Source of the DNA: Chryseobacterium indologenes
Lineage (GTDB): Bacteria; Bacteroidota; Bacteroidia; Flavobacteriales; Weeksellaceae
Length of the DNA: 64,000 nucleotides
Direction of reading: 5' to 3'
Assembly (NCBI GenBank): GCA_002439165.1
Contig: DJTE01000033.1
Span: 62,001 to 126,000 of the forward strand
Of the stretch, positions 43,269-52,057 are shown piece by piece. Numbering within the stretch: the stretch's first letter is position 1; each line of letters opens with the position of its first letter. A program made the position numbers and the translations under genes. A model generated the notes under the pieces. That model ran no database searches. It was given only the letters and a program-made list of their open reading frames with translations, and was not told where the DNA came from.

Positions 43269-44420
43269 CTACTCTGCCTTGTTTTTAAGCATCATCAGCA
43301 GGCTGTAAGCACCTTTCTGCACTATTTTTTTATTCTTCAGATGTTCTGCCTTTAAGATTTCCGTAAACTGATCATCTGAAATTCCGGCAGCCACCGGGAT
43401 CATTTTATACTGCGATTTTCCGAGGTCTTCAAAAACATAGTTTTTATTCTCAAAAGATACTACGGATTCATTAGGCAGCCCTTCTGTATAACGGCTGCTG
43501 ATAATCACTTCAGCATTGATATACATTCCTTTTACAAACTCGGAATTGGTGGTTGACAGCCTGGCTATTGCCGTAGCGGAACCTCCGTTTTCGATATTCG
43601 GAACAACGCTTATGATCTTCGCATTGGATTTCAGTTCAGGATTCTGGTTGCTGTACACCAGGATTTCCTGCCCTGTTCTGATATCATTCACATCATTTTC
43701 AAATACTTTTAATTCCAGCAATAGTCCGGCCGGGTTGATCAGCTCAAACAAGGTATCGGAAGGATTTACATACTGACCGTTATTCACCAGGATTTTGCTT
43801 ACAAAACCACTGAAAGGGGCATACACATTAATTTTGCTTCTGATATTTCCGGAATTCAGCCCTTTGGCACTGATCCCGATAATTCTGAGCTTTTCCTCCA
43901 GCCCTTTTAAAGTTGCATTAAGCGTGGAATAATCTGCCTGAGCCGTCTGTAAAGTTTTATCGCTGCTGGCTTTGCTTGTATTAAGGTCTTTCTGGCGGTT
44001 CAGGTTCAGTCTTGCCGACTCCAGCTGGGCTCTGGTTACCAGATAATCCTGCTGAAGCTGGATAAACTGTGGATCTTCCACTACCGCGAGAACCTGCCCT
44101 TTACTGAAACGGCTTCCGCTGATCACATTAATCGATTGGATATGTCCGCCCATAATACTGGAAACCGAGCTGATATGCGACGGGGCGATTTCTGCTTTTC
44201 CGTTCAGCCTTACCAGCTTTTCCATATTCCTGTTCTGAATGGAAGTAGTCGTTAATCCTACGGACTGAAGCTGTTTTTCCGAAAGATGAACCGTATTTTC
44301 GCTGCTTTGGGCAAATTTATTGTTTTCATACACTGTTTTTTCTTCTTCCTTTTTCCCGGAGCATGAAGATAAAACCAGAGTTAAGCAAAGACTGTATATT
44401 GATATTTTTTTGAATTGCAT
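43269..44420 (-). CDS. RND efflux periplasmic adaptor (CzcB/CusB-like lipoprotein)
   Basis: A 383-residue membrane-fusion protein. Lipoprotein signal MQFKKISIYSLCLTLVLSSC with acylated Cys20. The lipoyl/barrel-sandwich halves are MGGHIQSINVISGSRFSKGQ and KINVYAPFSGFVSKILVNNG; between them is a helical hairpin rich in Gln/Leu (QLQQDYLVTRAQLESARLNL). The beta-barrel and membrane-proximal domains follow. It bridges the RND pump and the outer-membrane factor. It is the last gene of the efflux operon, 7 bases after the pump gene. Confidence 0.9.
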   Translation of the reverse strand: MQFKKISIYSLCLTLVLSSCSGKKEEEKTVYENNKFAQSSENTVHLSEKQLQSVGLTTTSIQNRNMEKLVRLNGKAEIAPSHISSVSSIMGGHIQSINVISGSRFSKGQVLAVVEDPQFIQLQQDYLVTRAQLESARLNLNRQKDLNTSKASSDKTLQTAQADYSTLNATLKGLEEKLRIIGISAKGLNSGNIRSKINVYAPFSGFVSKILVNNGQYVNPSDTLFELINPAGLLLELKVFENDVNDIRTGQEILVYSNQNPELKSNAKIISVVPNIENGGSATAIARLSTTNSEFVKGMYINAEVIISSRYTEGLPNESVVSFENKNYVFEDLGKSQYKMIPVAAGISDDQFTEILKAEHLKNKKIVQKGAYSLLMMLKNKAE

Positions 44421-44427
44421 TCCGCTG

Positions 44428-47400
44428 TTATTTTGAAATTAAAAAATTGAGTTCTGCACCGGTTTGGTTCAGCTTTTCCAGCTGGTCGATATAATCTGCC
44501 TTGATCTTCACCGCCTGATTGACTAAAATCACCCAATCCAGGTAATCGATTTCCCCAACTTCCATCTGTTTCAGTGCTGCATTCAGAATGGTTTCGGATT
44601 TGGGAAGCTGTTTCTGTTCATAGTTTTCAATGATTTTTTCCAGGTTCATGTATTGGCTGATCTGCTGTGAAAGCCTGTTTTTAAGCTCAATTTCTTTACG
44701 CTGATACTGGTTTTCGGTAACGGCCATTTTAGCTTCGGCAGCCTTAGCCAGAGCACGCTGACCTTTCGTAAATACAGGAATTCCCACGCCCACCTGAACA
44801 GAATTGAAACGGCTGTTATTGATATTTTTCATACTCTGGTTGGTATATCCCACCATAAGTTCCGGTAAAAGCCTGCTTTTTTCCAGCTGAACTTCCGCTT
44901 CATTTGCTTTGATCTGCTGCTGAAGATACAGCAGTTCCGGATGCTGCTTTACTTTATCATCAGAAAGCTGAAGATTCACATCCATGAGTGCTTTGTCTGC
45001 TACCGGCTGGTAAGGTGTTTCAGACTGAAGCAGTAACTGAAGCTGGAGTTTGGCAATATTAAGGTCGTTTTCAAGAGAATTAAGCTGTATACCTGCCTGC
45101 TCTTTCTGTAAAGCGGCTGTTGATTCTTCCAGAATATTGGCTTCTCCTTTTTTCAGTCTGAGGCCCGCTTTTTCTGAAAACTGACTGTACAGCCCGCTGA
45201 TGTATTCCAGAACTTTCTTTTTTTCCTGGAGGGTTAAAATCCTGTAAAACACATCAGAAACTTCTTTCGTAAGCTGGGCTTTTGTAAGTTTCTGGTTGAT
45301 TATACCGGCATTCCATTCCGCATCCAGAAGCTGTTTTCTTTTGGAATATACCGTAGGAAAACTGAACCTCTGTGATACGGTAAATGAATTATCGGTTTCC
45401 TGCCCCTGAATCTGTCCCACGGCTCCTGAAAGCTCAAGCTGTGGAATATCCAGATAACTGGCCTTCAGTTTTTCCTGATAATCGGAAATTAATTGTGTGT
45501 TTTTTAAAGTTCCGTTCTGCTGATAAGCCTTTTCCAGGGCCTGTTCAAAGGTAATGCTCTCCTGTGCGCTGATGCCCCCGAATGAAAGCAGTAAAGCCAG
45601 TACAGACAGTTTTTTATAGTTTGTTTTTTTTGAAAATTTCATTTTATCTTTATTAATATGTTCAAACAGGACGTAGAGAATGGGAAGGACAAATAAAGTA
45701 AGCAGTGTTGCCAGCATAAGACCGCCGATCACTACGGTTGCCAGTGGCCGCTGTACTTCTGCTCCCGCTCCGTTGCTTAATGCCATCGGAAGGAAGCCCA
45801 GGGAAGCCACAAAAGCAGTCATCAGAACCGGACGGAGCCTGATTCTTGTCCCCATCAGTACAATTCTGCTGGTATTGCGTATCCCGTTGCTTTTTAAACG
45901 GTTGAATTCTGATATCAAAACAATTCCGTTAAGTACCGCAACCCCGAAAAGCGCAATAAATCCAACTCCGGCACTGATGCTGAAAGGCATTCCTCTCAAA
46001 GCAAGAAAATAAACACCGCCAATCGCCGACAACGGAATCGCTGTATAGATCAGAAGACTGTGTTTTACCGAACCGAATGCAAAGAACAGCAACAGGAAGA
46101 TCATAACCAGGGATATAGGAACAGCGATTCCAAGTCTTGCTTTGGCCTCATTCAGATTCTCGAAAGCCCCGCCGTAAGAAATAGTATAGCCTGATGAAAG
46201 CTTAAGATCTTTGCCGGCTTTCTGCTGAAGTTCTTCCACAATACTCTGAACATCTCTTCCTCGTACATTGAACCCTACCACAATTCTTCTTTTGGTATCT
46301 TCTCTCTGGATCTGGTTCGGGCTGTCTTTAAGCTCCACTCTGGCCAGTTGGGATAAAGGAATCTGTTCGCCGGAAGCCGTAGGAACCAGAAGATTCTGAA
46401 TGCTTGAAATATCTTTCTTATGCTCATTATCCATACGCACAACGATATCAAACTTCTTTTCTCCTTCATACAAAGCTCCGGCCGTCTGTCCCGCGAATGC
46501 AATATTGATCACCCTGTTGATTTCTGCAACAGAAATATTGTAACGGGAAAGCTCTGCCCGGTTATAGTCAATCACTACCTGCGGAGCCCCTACAACAGGT
46601 TCCAGATAAAGATCCTGAGCTCCTTTTACGGTGTTGATAATGCTTCCGAGTTTTTTCGCATACACAGCCAGACTGTCCAGGTCTTCACCGTAAATCTTGC
46701 ATACCACATCCTGACGTGCTCCGGTCATCAGCTCATTAAAACGCATCTGTACCGGGAACTGGAACCCGGTGGTAAGTCCCGGAATAACCTGAAGGGATTT
46801 GCTCATTTTTTCAGAAAGTTCAGGGAAAGATTCTGCAGAGGTCCATTCTTTTTTAGGTTTTAAAACAATAATCATATCGCCGGCATCCATTGGCATCGGC
46901 TCTGTGGGTATTTCAGCACTTCCGATTTTGGTTACCACTTTCTCTATTTCCGGAAACTCTTTTAATAAAATTCCGGCGGCCTGGGTTGTTATCTTTTTAG
47001 TTTCATTGATATTACTTCCCTGAAGAATCCTCATTTCAACAGCAAAGTCTCCTTCTTCCAGTGACGGAATAAATTCTCCTCCCATTCTGGAAAGCGTAAA
47101 CACAGCACCTGCAAATAGAACCAATACTCCCAGAATGATTGATTTTTTATATTTTAGAGCTCTGATCAGCAGTTTCTGATGCCCTGCTTCTGCTTTGGCC
47201 ATTACCTTATCTGAGATATTATCCTTAACTTTTTTCTTTCTGCTCAGTACCAGAGAGCTCATCATCGGAATATACGTCAGCGAAAGAAGAAACGCTCCAA
47301 CCAGGGCAAATGCAACAGTCTGGGCCATAGGCTTGAACATCTTGCCTTCAATTCCCTGTAAGGTAAAGATCGGAAGGTATACGATCAGGATGATGATCTG

Positions 47401-48765
47401 CCCGAATACAGCACTGTTAACCATTTTTGCAGCAGAACCGGAAACCTGGGCATCCATTTCTTTTTTGCTGAGCATATTGTCTTTTCCGAAATGCTTTTTA
47501 TGGGCCAGCTGGTGAAGGACAGCTTCCACAATAATGACGGCTCCGTCCACAATAAGCCCGAAATCAAGAGCTCCGAGACTCATCAGATTCCCTCCCACGC
47601 CAAAAATATTCATCATAATGATGGCAAAAAGCATGGATAAAGGGATTACCGACGCTACTAATAATCCTGCCCTGAAATTTCCTAAAAACAGAACGAGAAT
47701 GAAAACTACAATTAAAGCCCCTTCCATTAAGTTTGTTTTTACTGTACTGATGGTATTGTTTACCATTTTGGCACGGTCCAGGAAAGGTTCTATAACCACT
47801 CCTTCAGGAAGTGATTCCTGGATTTTTTCAAGCCTCTGCTTGATGTTTCCGATTACTTCGTTGGCGTTTTCACCTTTCAGCATCAGAACGATGGCTCCGG
47901 ATACCTCTCCTGTATCGTTGTAGGTCATCGCACCGTACCGGGTTGCAAATCCAATTTTTACAGAAGCAACGTCTTTGATGTGTACCGGAATTCCTTCTTT
48001 CGTATCTGCTACCTGAATATTTCCTATATCCTCCGTACTTCCCAGAAGTCCTTCGCTACGGATAAAAAGTACCGTTTCTTTTTTCTCGATATAGGCGCCT
48101 CCCGTATTCTGATTGTTCTTTTCCAATGCCGCGAATACATCGTTGATATTAATGTTGAAGGCCTGAAGTTGATTCGGATTGATGGCAATCTCATACTGCT
48201 TCAGTTTTCCTCCAAAGCTGCTGACATCCGCCACTCCTTTTGTTCCTAAAAGCTGACGTCTGATTACCCAGTCCTGAATGGTTCTGAGCTCGGTTTCATC
48301 GTACACATGCTCATACCCTTTTTTGGCGCGTACAACATACTGAAAAATTTCACCGAGACCTGTTGAGATAGGTCCCAGTTCCGGTTTTCCGATACCTTCC
48401 GGGATATTTTCCTGAACAAGCTGGAGACGTTCCTGAACCTGTTGCCTTGCCCAGTAAACATCCGTATCGTCATCGAAAACTACCGTTACCAGGGAAAGCC
48501 CGAAACGTGAAAAACTTCGCAGTTCGGTAATTCCGCTGATATTGCTGGTAGCCTGTTCAATAGGAAATGTCACCAGTCTTTCAATGTCTGCGGCTCCGTA
48601 AGACGGTGCTGTGGTAATAACCTGCACCTGATTATTGGTAATATCCGGCTGGGCATCGATAGGGAGTTTCGTGGTTTCATAAACCCCGAAAAGGATAAGC
48701 CCGATGGTAAAAAGAGCAATGATGAGTTTATTCTTTACAGAGAACTCAATAATTTTGTTTAACAT
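44428..48765 (-). CDS. czcA: CzcA-type heavy-metal RND pump fused to a TolC-like outer-membrane factor
   Basis: A 1445-residue fusion. Residues 1-1035 are a complete HME-RND transporter with twelve membrane helices and two periplasmic loops. Helix 4 reads GALDFGLIVDGAVIIVE with D401, D407 and E414 equivalent to D402, D408 and E415 of CzcA, pointing to divalent cations (Zn/Co/Cd/Ni) rather than the CusA pattern for Cu(I)/Ag(I). Residues 1042-1445 are an outer-membrane efflux protein (ITFEQALEKAYQQNGTLKNT; helical repeats ending ELNFLISK), preceded by a signal-peptide-like stretch MKFSKKTNYKKLSVLALLLS ending ISAQ. The frame is continuous; fusion is known in Bacteroidota. An in-frame ATG at 45642 could start a separate outer-membrane protein. 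Confidence 0.92.
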   Translation of the reverse strand: MLNKIIEFSVKNKLIIALFTIGLILFGVYETTKLPIDAQPDITNNQVQVITTAPSYGAADIERLVTFPIEQATSNISGITELRSFSRFGLSLVTVVFDDDTDVYWARQQVQERLQLVQENIPEGIGKPELGPISTGLGEIFQYVVRAKKGYEHVYDETELRTIQDWVIRRQLLGTKGVADVSSFGGKLKQYEIAINPNQLQAFNININDVFAALEKNNQNTGGAYIEKKETVLFIRSEGLLGSTEDIGNIQVADTKEGIPVHIKDVASVKIGFATRYGAMTYNDTGEVSGAIVLMLKGENANEVIGNIKQRLEKIQESLPEGVVIEPFLDRAKMVNNTISTVKTNLMEGALIVVFILVLFLGNFRAGLLVASVIPLSMLFAIIMMNIFGVGGNLMSLGALDFGLIVDGAVIIVEAVLHQLAHKKHFGKDNMLSKKEMDAQVSGSAAKMVNSAVFGQIIILIVYLPIFTLQGIEGKMFKPMAQTVAFALVGAFLLSLTYIPMMSSLVLSRKKKVKDNISDKVMAKAEAGHQKLLIRALKYKKSIILGVLVLFAGAVFTLSRMGGEFIPSLEEGDFAVEMRILQGSNINETKKITTQAAGILLKEFPEIEKVVTKIGSAEIPTEPMPMDAGDMIIVLKPKKEWTSAESFPELSEKMSKSLQVIPGLTTGFQFPVQMRFNELMTGARQDVVCKIYGEDLDSLAVYAKKLGSIINTVKGAQDLYLEPVVGAPQVVIDYNRAELSRYNISVAEINRVINIAFAGQTAGALYEGEKKFDIVVRMDNEHKKDISSIQNLLVPTASGEQIPLSQLARVELKDSPNQIQREDTKRRIVVGFNVRGRDVQSIVEELQQKAGKDLKLSSGYTISYGGAFENLNEAKARLGIAVPISLVMIFLLLFFAFGSVKHSLLIYTAIPLSAIGGVYFLALRGMPFSISAGVGFIALFGVAVLNGIVLISEFNRLKSNGIRNTSRIVLMGTRIRLRPVLMTAFVASLGFLPMALSNGAGAEVQRPLATVVIGGLMLATLLTLFVLPILYVLFEHINKDKMKFSKKTNYKKLSVLALLLSFGGISAQESITFEQALEKAYQQNGTLKNTQLISDYQEKLKASYLDIPQLELSGAVGQIQGQETDNSFTVSQRFSFPTVYSKRKQLLDAEWNAGIINQKLTKAQLTKEVSDVFYRILTLQEKKKVLEYISGLYSQFSEKAGLRLKKGEANILEESTAALQKEQAGIQLNSLENDLNIAKLQLQLLLQSETPYQPVADKALMDVNLQLSDDKVKQHPELLYLQQQIKANEAEVQLEKSRLLPELMVGYTNQSMKNINNSRFNSVQVGVGIPVFTKGQRALAKAAEAKMAVTENQYQRKEIELKNRLSQQISQYMNLEKIIENYEQKQLPKSETILNAALKQMEVGEIDYLDWVILVNQAVKIKADYIDQLEKLNQTGAELNFLISK

Positions 48766-49004
48766 GAAAATAATGAATTAGATAATCCGGAGTAGTTCGT
48801 AAAACACTTTTCAGGCTTTTGTTCTTCTTTTGGTTTTTAAAAACAAACATGGTATATAAGAAATAAAATATAAATTTCTTTTACAAACACCTGCCATTCA
48901 GTGTTTAAAACATAAAAACACTGTTGTATACAACGGATTAATTAATGATAAGTAAGAACCGACTGCTTAAAGGCTTAAGCACTCATTTTTAATATAGAAT
49001 ATCT

Positions 49005-49367
49005 TTAAGACTGCCGTGGTGGCTGGAAAATTCTGGAAAGGTAAAGGCTTGGAAAATCTTTTTCCTGATAAGATGTTTTCTTCTGCGAAACAATGATTTC
49101 TTTGGGTTTCTCGATCTGAAAGCTGAGTTCGGGAATCTGGGCATGTACCATCAGTACAACCGGAGGATTGATGAAGGGCAGTTTCTGATCTGTATCCCAG
49201 TCTGCATCTTTTTTGTGATTGTCATAGTGTTCCATGACAAATTCAGCAAAATTACCTTCGTATTCCATAAGATGCTCTACGAAGACAGGTACTTTGAGTA
49301 CTTCCGCCGCATTGGTGGTAGCAAACACATACATCATTGAACATACTATGGAAAACCATTTTAACAT
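49005..49367 (-). CDS. Small exported protein heading the efflux operon
   Basis: A 120-residue protein with a signal peptide (MLKWFSIVCSMMYVFATTNA). The mature part is acidic and His-rich in the middle (FAEFVMEHYDNHKKDADWDT), and it ends SLYLSRIFQPPRQS. Short exported proteins ending in this proline motif commonly precede CzcA-type pumps in Flavobacteriia. His and Asp residues may bind the metal substrate. It is 239 bases upstream of the pump gene on the same strand. No named domain is recognised. Confidence 0.7.
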   Translation of the reverse strand: MLKWFSIVCSMMYVFATTNAAEVLKVPVFVEHLMEYEGNFAEFVMEHYDNHKKDADWDTDQKLPFINPPVVLMVHAQIPELSFQIEKPKEIIVSQKKTSYQEKDFPSLYLSRIFQPPRQS

Positions 49368-49374
49368 TGCCCTG

Positions 49375-49382
49375 CAAATATA
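49375..49382 (-). promoter_or_regulatory. -7 promoter element of the efflux operon
   Basis: TATATTTG on the minus strand, an exact TAnnTTTG match ending 8 bases before the start codon of the small exported protein, which implies a very short leader. Confidence 0.5.
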
Positions 49383-49595
49383 AGGCTTAAATTTTTCCGG
49401 AAAGAACGTCTTACATTAATTTTTTGAGAATTTTTCTTTATTATTAAGCTTTTCCAGAATAAATTGAATCGGATTAAGAAACCGGAAGCAAGACAATCTA
49501 TGGGTTGAAAACGCAACAGGGCAAAAATTTTGATTATGCTGATATTTTTAAGAAGCAAGAAAATCATAGATTTCCAGCAGATAATTTTTGTACTT

Positions 49596-49900
49596 ACTAA
49601 AAATATTTCCCACAGGTTGCACAGATTTCACAGAAAAAAAATCAGTGGGAACTAAATTTATGTGGTTTTTGAAAAAAATCCTGTAAAAATCTGCCCGATC
49701 TGCAAAATCCGCGAGAGAATATTAAATCAATATTTTTGTTGGATTTTCGCAAAGGGCAGCAAGGCTTTGTTTAATGTTGATATGGATTTTAAGGCGTAAG
49801 AAGTACAGCATCAAATATTATCGGAGATAAAATCTTTGCACCCTTACACCCACGATGCTGGTAAAAAAATAGCGCCCTTGCGCAAATCCAACTTCCATAC
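49596..49900. repeat. Diverged intergenic repeat region
   Basis: Within a 690-base gene-free gap. The sequence carries the dispersed repeat blocks: a CACAGGTTGCACAGATTTCA block, ATCTGCAAAATCCGCGAGAG (49693-49712), TTTTGTTGGATTTTCGCAAAG (49734-49754), and the palindromic core ATTATCGGAGATAAAATC (49817-49834) in inverse orientation. These match blocks of the 58.7 kb tandem array. No open frame of coding character occurs between 49383 and 50055. Confidence 0.55.
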
Positions 49901-50055
49901 CCCAACTTCAAAACCTGTTTCCTATAAATTAGTATCCTAAGCTAAGGTCAATATATTTTCAAAATTCCGGAAGAAAAATTCTTTCTGATGTACCTGGAAA
50001 CAGCTTCTGTAACTGATGCATTCCCTAAAATATAAGCGATGGTATTTTTTGCATT

Positions 50056-50592
50056 TCACGGGAAATGATTCCGGATATGCTCAATGATTTCTTCTGACCG
50101 GATAGGATTTGAAATAAAGAAATTCAGAGGAAAACTGTGATCCAGATCGGGGAAAAGGTCTTCCTCCTGTTCCGCATAAATCAGGCTGCTGACCGTTTTA
50201 CTCACGGATAACATCCTGTTGATCTCATATAACCGGGATAGTGAAGCGGAATCACCAATCAGGAAATAATGCTCTCCCGTCTGATCTGTAAGAGGTTCGT
50301 CCGGGTTCTGCCTGAAAAATACAGTATCTCCTTTCTGAACGGTTTCTATCCACCGGGCAGCTTCTTCCGAAAAGGTATCAACAGCAAAATCAGCAATGTG
50401 ATAAACAGGTTCATAATTCCAGAGGGCATATTGAAGAACTTTACTCTGAGGATCATAATAAGGATTGGAAAAGAAAAATTCTGCCATATTTTCCTGCTGA
50501 AAATCTGAGCTTTGTATCTTTAAATGATAGGTACAGGCTGCAATTTTAGTTTTCAGCAGGACCGTTCCTGTGAAAATATCTGATTTGTTCAT
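50056..50592 (-). CDS. Diverged siderophore-interacting-protein-like (flavin reductase-like) protein
   Basis: A 178-residue protein that follows the plan of a SIP/ferredoxin-reductase-like protein: barrel part GTVLLKTKIAACTYHLKIQ, then AARWIETVQKGDTVFFRQNP and an NAD-binding-like part HYFLIGDSASLSRLYEINRM. It is 75 residues shorter than the SIP gene 700 bases away and lacks the R-x-Y-T flavin motif (there is QYALWNYEP instead), so flavin binding is doubtful. It is the last gene of a same-strand cluster after the Crp/Fnr regulator (60-base gap). It may sense or bind a ligand rather than catalyse. Confidence 0.6.
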   Translation of the reverse strand: MNKSDIFTGTVLLKTKIAACTYHLKIQSSDFQQENMAEFFFSNPYYDPQSKVLQYALWNYEPVYHIADFAVDTFSEEAARWIETVQKGDTVFFRQNPDEPLTDQTGEHYFLIGDSASLSRLYEINRMLSVSKTVSSLIYAEQEEDLFPDLDHSFPLNFFISNPIRSEEIIEHIRNHFP

Positions 50593-50652
50593 GATTGGAG
50601 TATTAAGAATTACAAGGCCGGACTGTTCTGAAATAGTTCCGGCCGGGAAAAT

Positions 50653-51222
50653 TTAAAGCCTGGATTTCAGTCTGCTTAAGGTCTCCTGAGAAATATTGAG
50701 ATAGGAAGCTACCATTTTATTGGAGAGCCTGCGTACAATAACCGGATTTTCATCCAGCAGCTGGCGGTATTTTTCAAGCGCATCCTGAACCAGAAAAGAC
50801 ATCAGCCGTTTGGTATTGGTAACATAGGCAATTTCAAGATATATCCTGTAAAACTTTTCCCACTGCGGAATAATATCCAGCAGATGATAAAAGTTCTGAT
50901 GGGTTATATAATACACTTCCGAATCTTCCACAGCCTGAATAAACTCCTCGGAAGGCTCCGAAGTAATAAAGCTGACAAGCGCAGTGGCAAACTGATTTTC
51001 AAAAGCAAAATACCGAGTAGAGTCCTGCCCTTCTTCATTGATGAAGAATATCCGGAGACAGCCCTTCACCACGAAAAAAGTACGCTGGCTGGTCTGCCCG
51101 TTAGTGAGCAGAAGTTCGTTCTTTTTCAGGACGATAGGTTTGAAGTAAGAAAGAATGGTATTCATTTCTTCATCCGTTACCGATATTTTGCTTTTAATAT
51201 ATGAGCTTAACAGTTCTTCCAT
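50653..51222 (-). CDS. Crp/Fnr-family transcriptional regulator
   Basis: A 189-residue regulator: cyclic-nucleotide-binding-like barrel at residues 15-115 (LLLTNGQTSQRTFFVVKGCL and YFAFENQFATALVSF), dimerisation helix, and a short winged HTH at the C-terminus. The recognition helix reads NISQETLSRLKS, with the Glu-x-x-Ser-Arg pattern that in FNR contacts TTGA half sites. No N-terminal cysteine cluster is present, so it does not hold an FNR-type iron-sulfur centre; the effector is unknown. Two fitting boxes lie upstream of the nearby MFS and antiporter genes. Confidence 0.88.
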   Translation of the reverse strand: MEELLSSYIKSKISVTDEEMNTILSYFKPIVLKKNELLLTNGQTSQRTFFVVKGCLRIFFINEEGQDSTRYFAFENQFATALVSFITSEPSEEFIQAVEDSEVYYITHQNFYHLLDIIPQWEKFYRIYLEIAYVTNTKRLMSFLVQDALEKYRQLLDENPVIVRRLSNKMVASYLNISQETLSRLKSRL

Positions 51223-51242
51223 TGATCTGAATCAGTTATCAG

Positions 51243-51250
51243 CAAATGTA
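51243..51250 (-). promoter_or_regulatory. -7 promoter element of the Crp/Fnr gene
   Basis: TACATTTG on the minus strand, an exact TAnnTTTG match ending 20 bases before the start codon. It shows that the regulator can be transcribed separately from the SIP and MFS genes. Confidence 0.5.
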
Positions 51251-51288
51251 GCAATAAATGTGTAATAAGGCTGTATTTCTGCGTTTCC

Positions 51289-52050
51289 TTATGGTTTTCC
51301 CCCGTCTTCAGACTGCCCGGATTTCCAGTATGAACAGGCATATAATCCATGAGGGTCCCAGCTCAGTTCTGTTTTGAAATAGTCTTTCACAGCCTTTACC
51401 GTTGAATATTCCGCGGCAGCATAGATGTATTTTTTCAGTATTCCTGCGGGAAATTCAATGGTTCTGGCTGTATCTGCAAGTCTGCTTCCATTTTCAGGTT
51501 CCGCATTATGCAGCCAGTGTACGGATACATCCGCGGCGGAGCACAGGATCATTTCATCTTCTTTCCCGTATACTTCCAGCAGGACTTTTGCTGTAACGTA
51601 AGACGGAAGTTCTTCTACAATGGCACAGATCACCGGAAGAGCTGTCGCGTCTCCTATGAAAAGATAGAAATCTGCATCAGGAACCAGGGGCCTTGAACTT
51701 TGTTTCATTCCTATTTCAAGAATGTCACCCGGAACTGCTTTTAACGCCCATGCTGAAGCCGGCCCGTTGTCTCCGTGAGCGACAAAATCAATCAGCAATT
51801 CTTTATTTTCCATATCAATTTTACGGTTGGTATAAGTTCTTGTGATCATTTCCTGTTCAGCATTGATTCCATTTTCGCCCGACGGAATAAAAAGTTTATT
51901 ATTGGAACCTGATTTCACATAAGCCAGCCATTCTGTCTGCTGATCATCTATTTCAAAAAACAGACGGATAAAATGAGGGGTCAAGAATTTTTTATCTTTA
52001 ACAGTAAATGCTGAACGTATTTTTTCTGTTTTTATAGAATTTGCAGTCAT
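51289..52050 (-). CDS. Siderophore-interacting protein (ViuB-like ferric-siderophore reductase)
   Basis: A 253-residue flavoprotein of the SIP family. The barrel domain contains KFLTPHFIRLFFEI and the flavin motif ITRTYTNRKID (R-x-Y-T), then LLIDFVAHGDNGPASAWALK (HG-x-x-GPA-x-x-W) and AVPGDILEIGMKQSSRP; the NAD(P)-binding domain begins FYLFIGDATALPVICAIVE. The C-terminal YAAAEYSTVKAVKDYFKTEL and AYACSYW-like YACSYWKSG are typical. It releases iron from siderophores in the cytoplasm by reduction. It follows the MFS transporter by 7 bases, implying siderophore import or export with intracellular reduction. Confidence 0.9.
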   Translation of the reverse strand: MTANSIKTEKIRSAFTVKDKKFLTPHFIRLFFEIDDQQTEWLAYVKSGSNNKLFIPSGENGINAEQEMITRTYTNRKIDMENKELLIDFVAHGDNGPASAWALKAVPGDILEIGMKQSSRPLVPDADFYLFIGDATALPVICAIVEELPSYVTAKVLLEVYGKEDEMILCSAADVSVHWLHNAEPENGSRLADTARTIEFPAGILKKYIYAAAEYSTVKAVKDYFKTELSWDPHGLYACSYWKSGQSEDGGKP

Positions 52051-52057
52051 ATCTGTT

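Noticed and set aside
45600..45660. Sequencing error (missing stop) joining the RND pump and the outer-membrane factor
   Set aside because: The fusion is continuous without a homopolymer at the join, and such fusions are known in Bacteroidota; internal start remains possible and is listed as a finding.
45680..47923. Plus-strand open frames of up to 147 residues opposite the CzcA-type pump
   Set aside because: Antisense shadows of a gene with complete family motifs; no promoter or family similarity.
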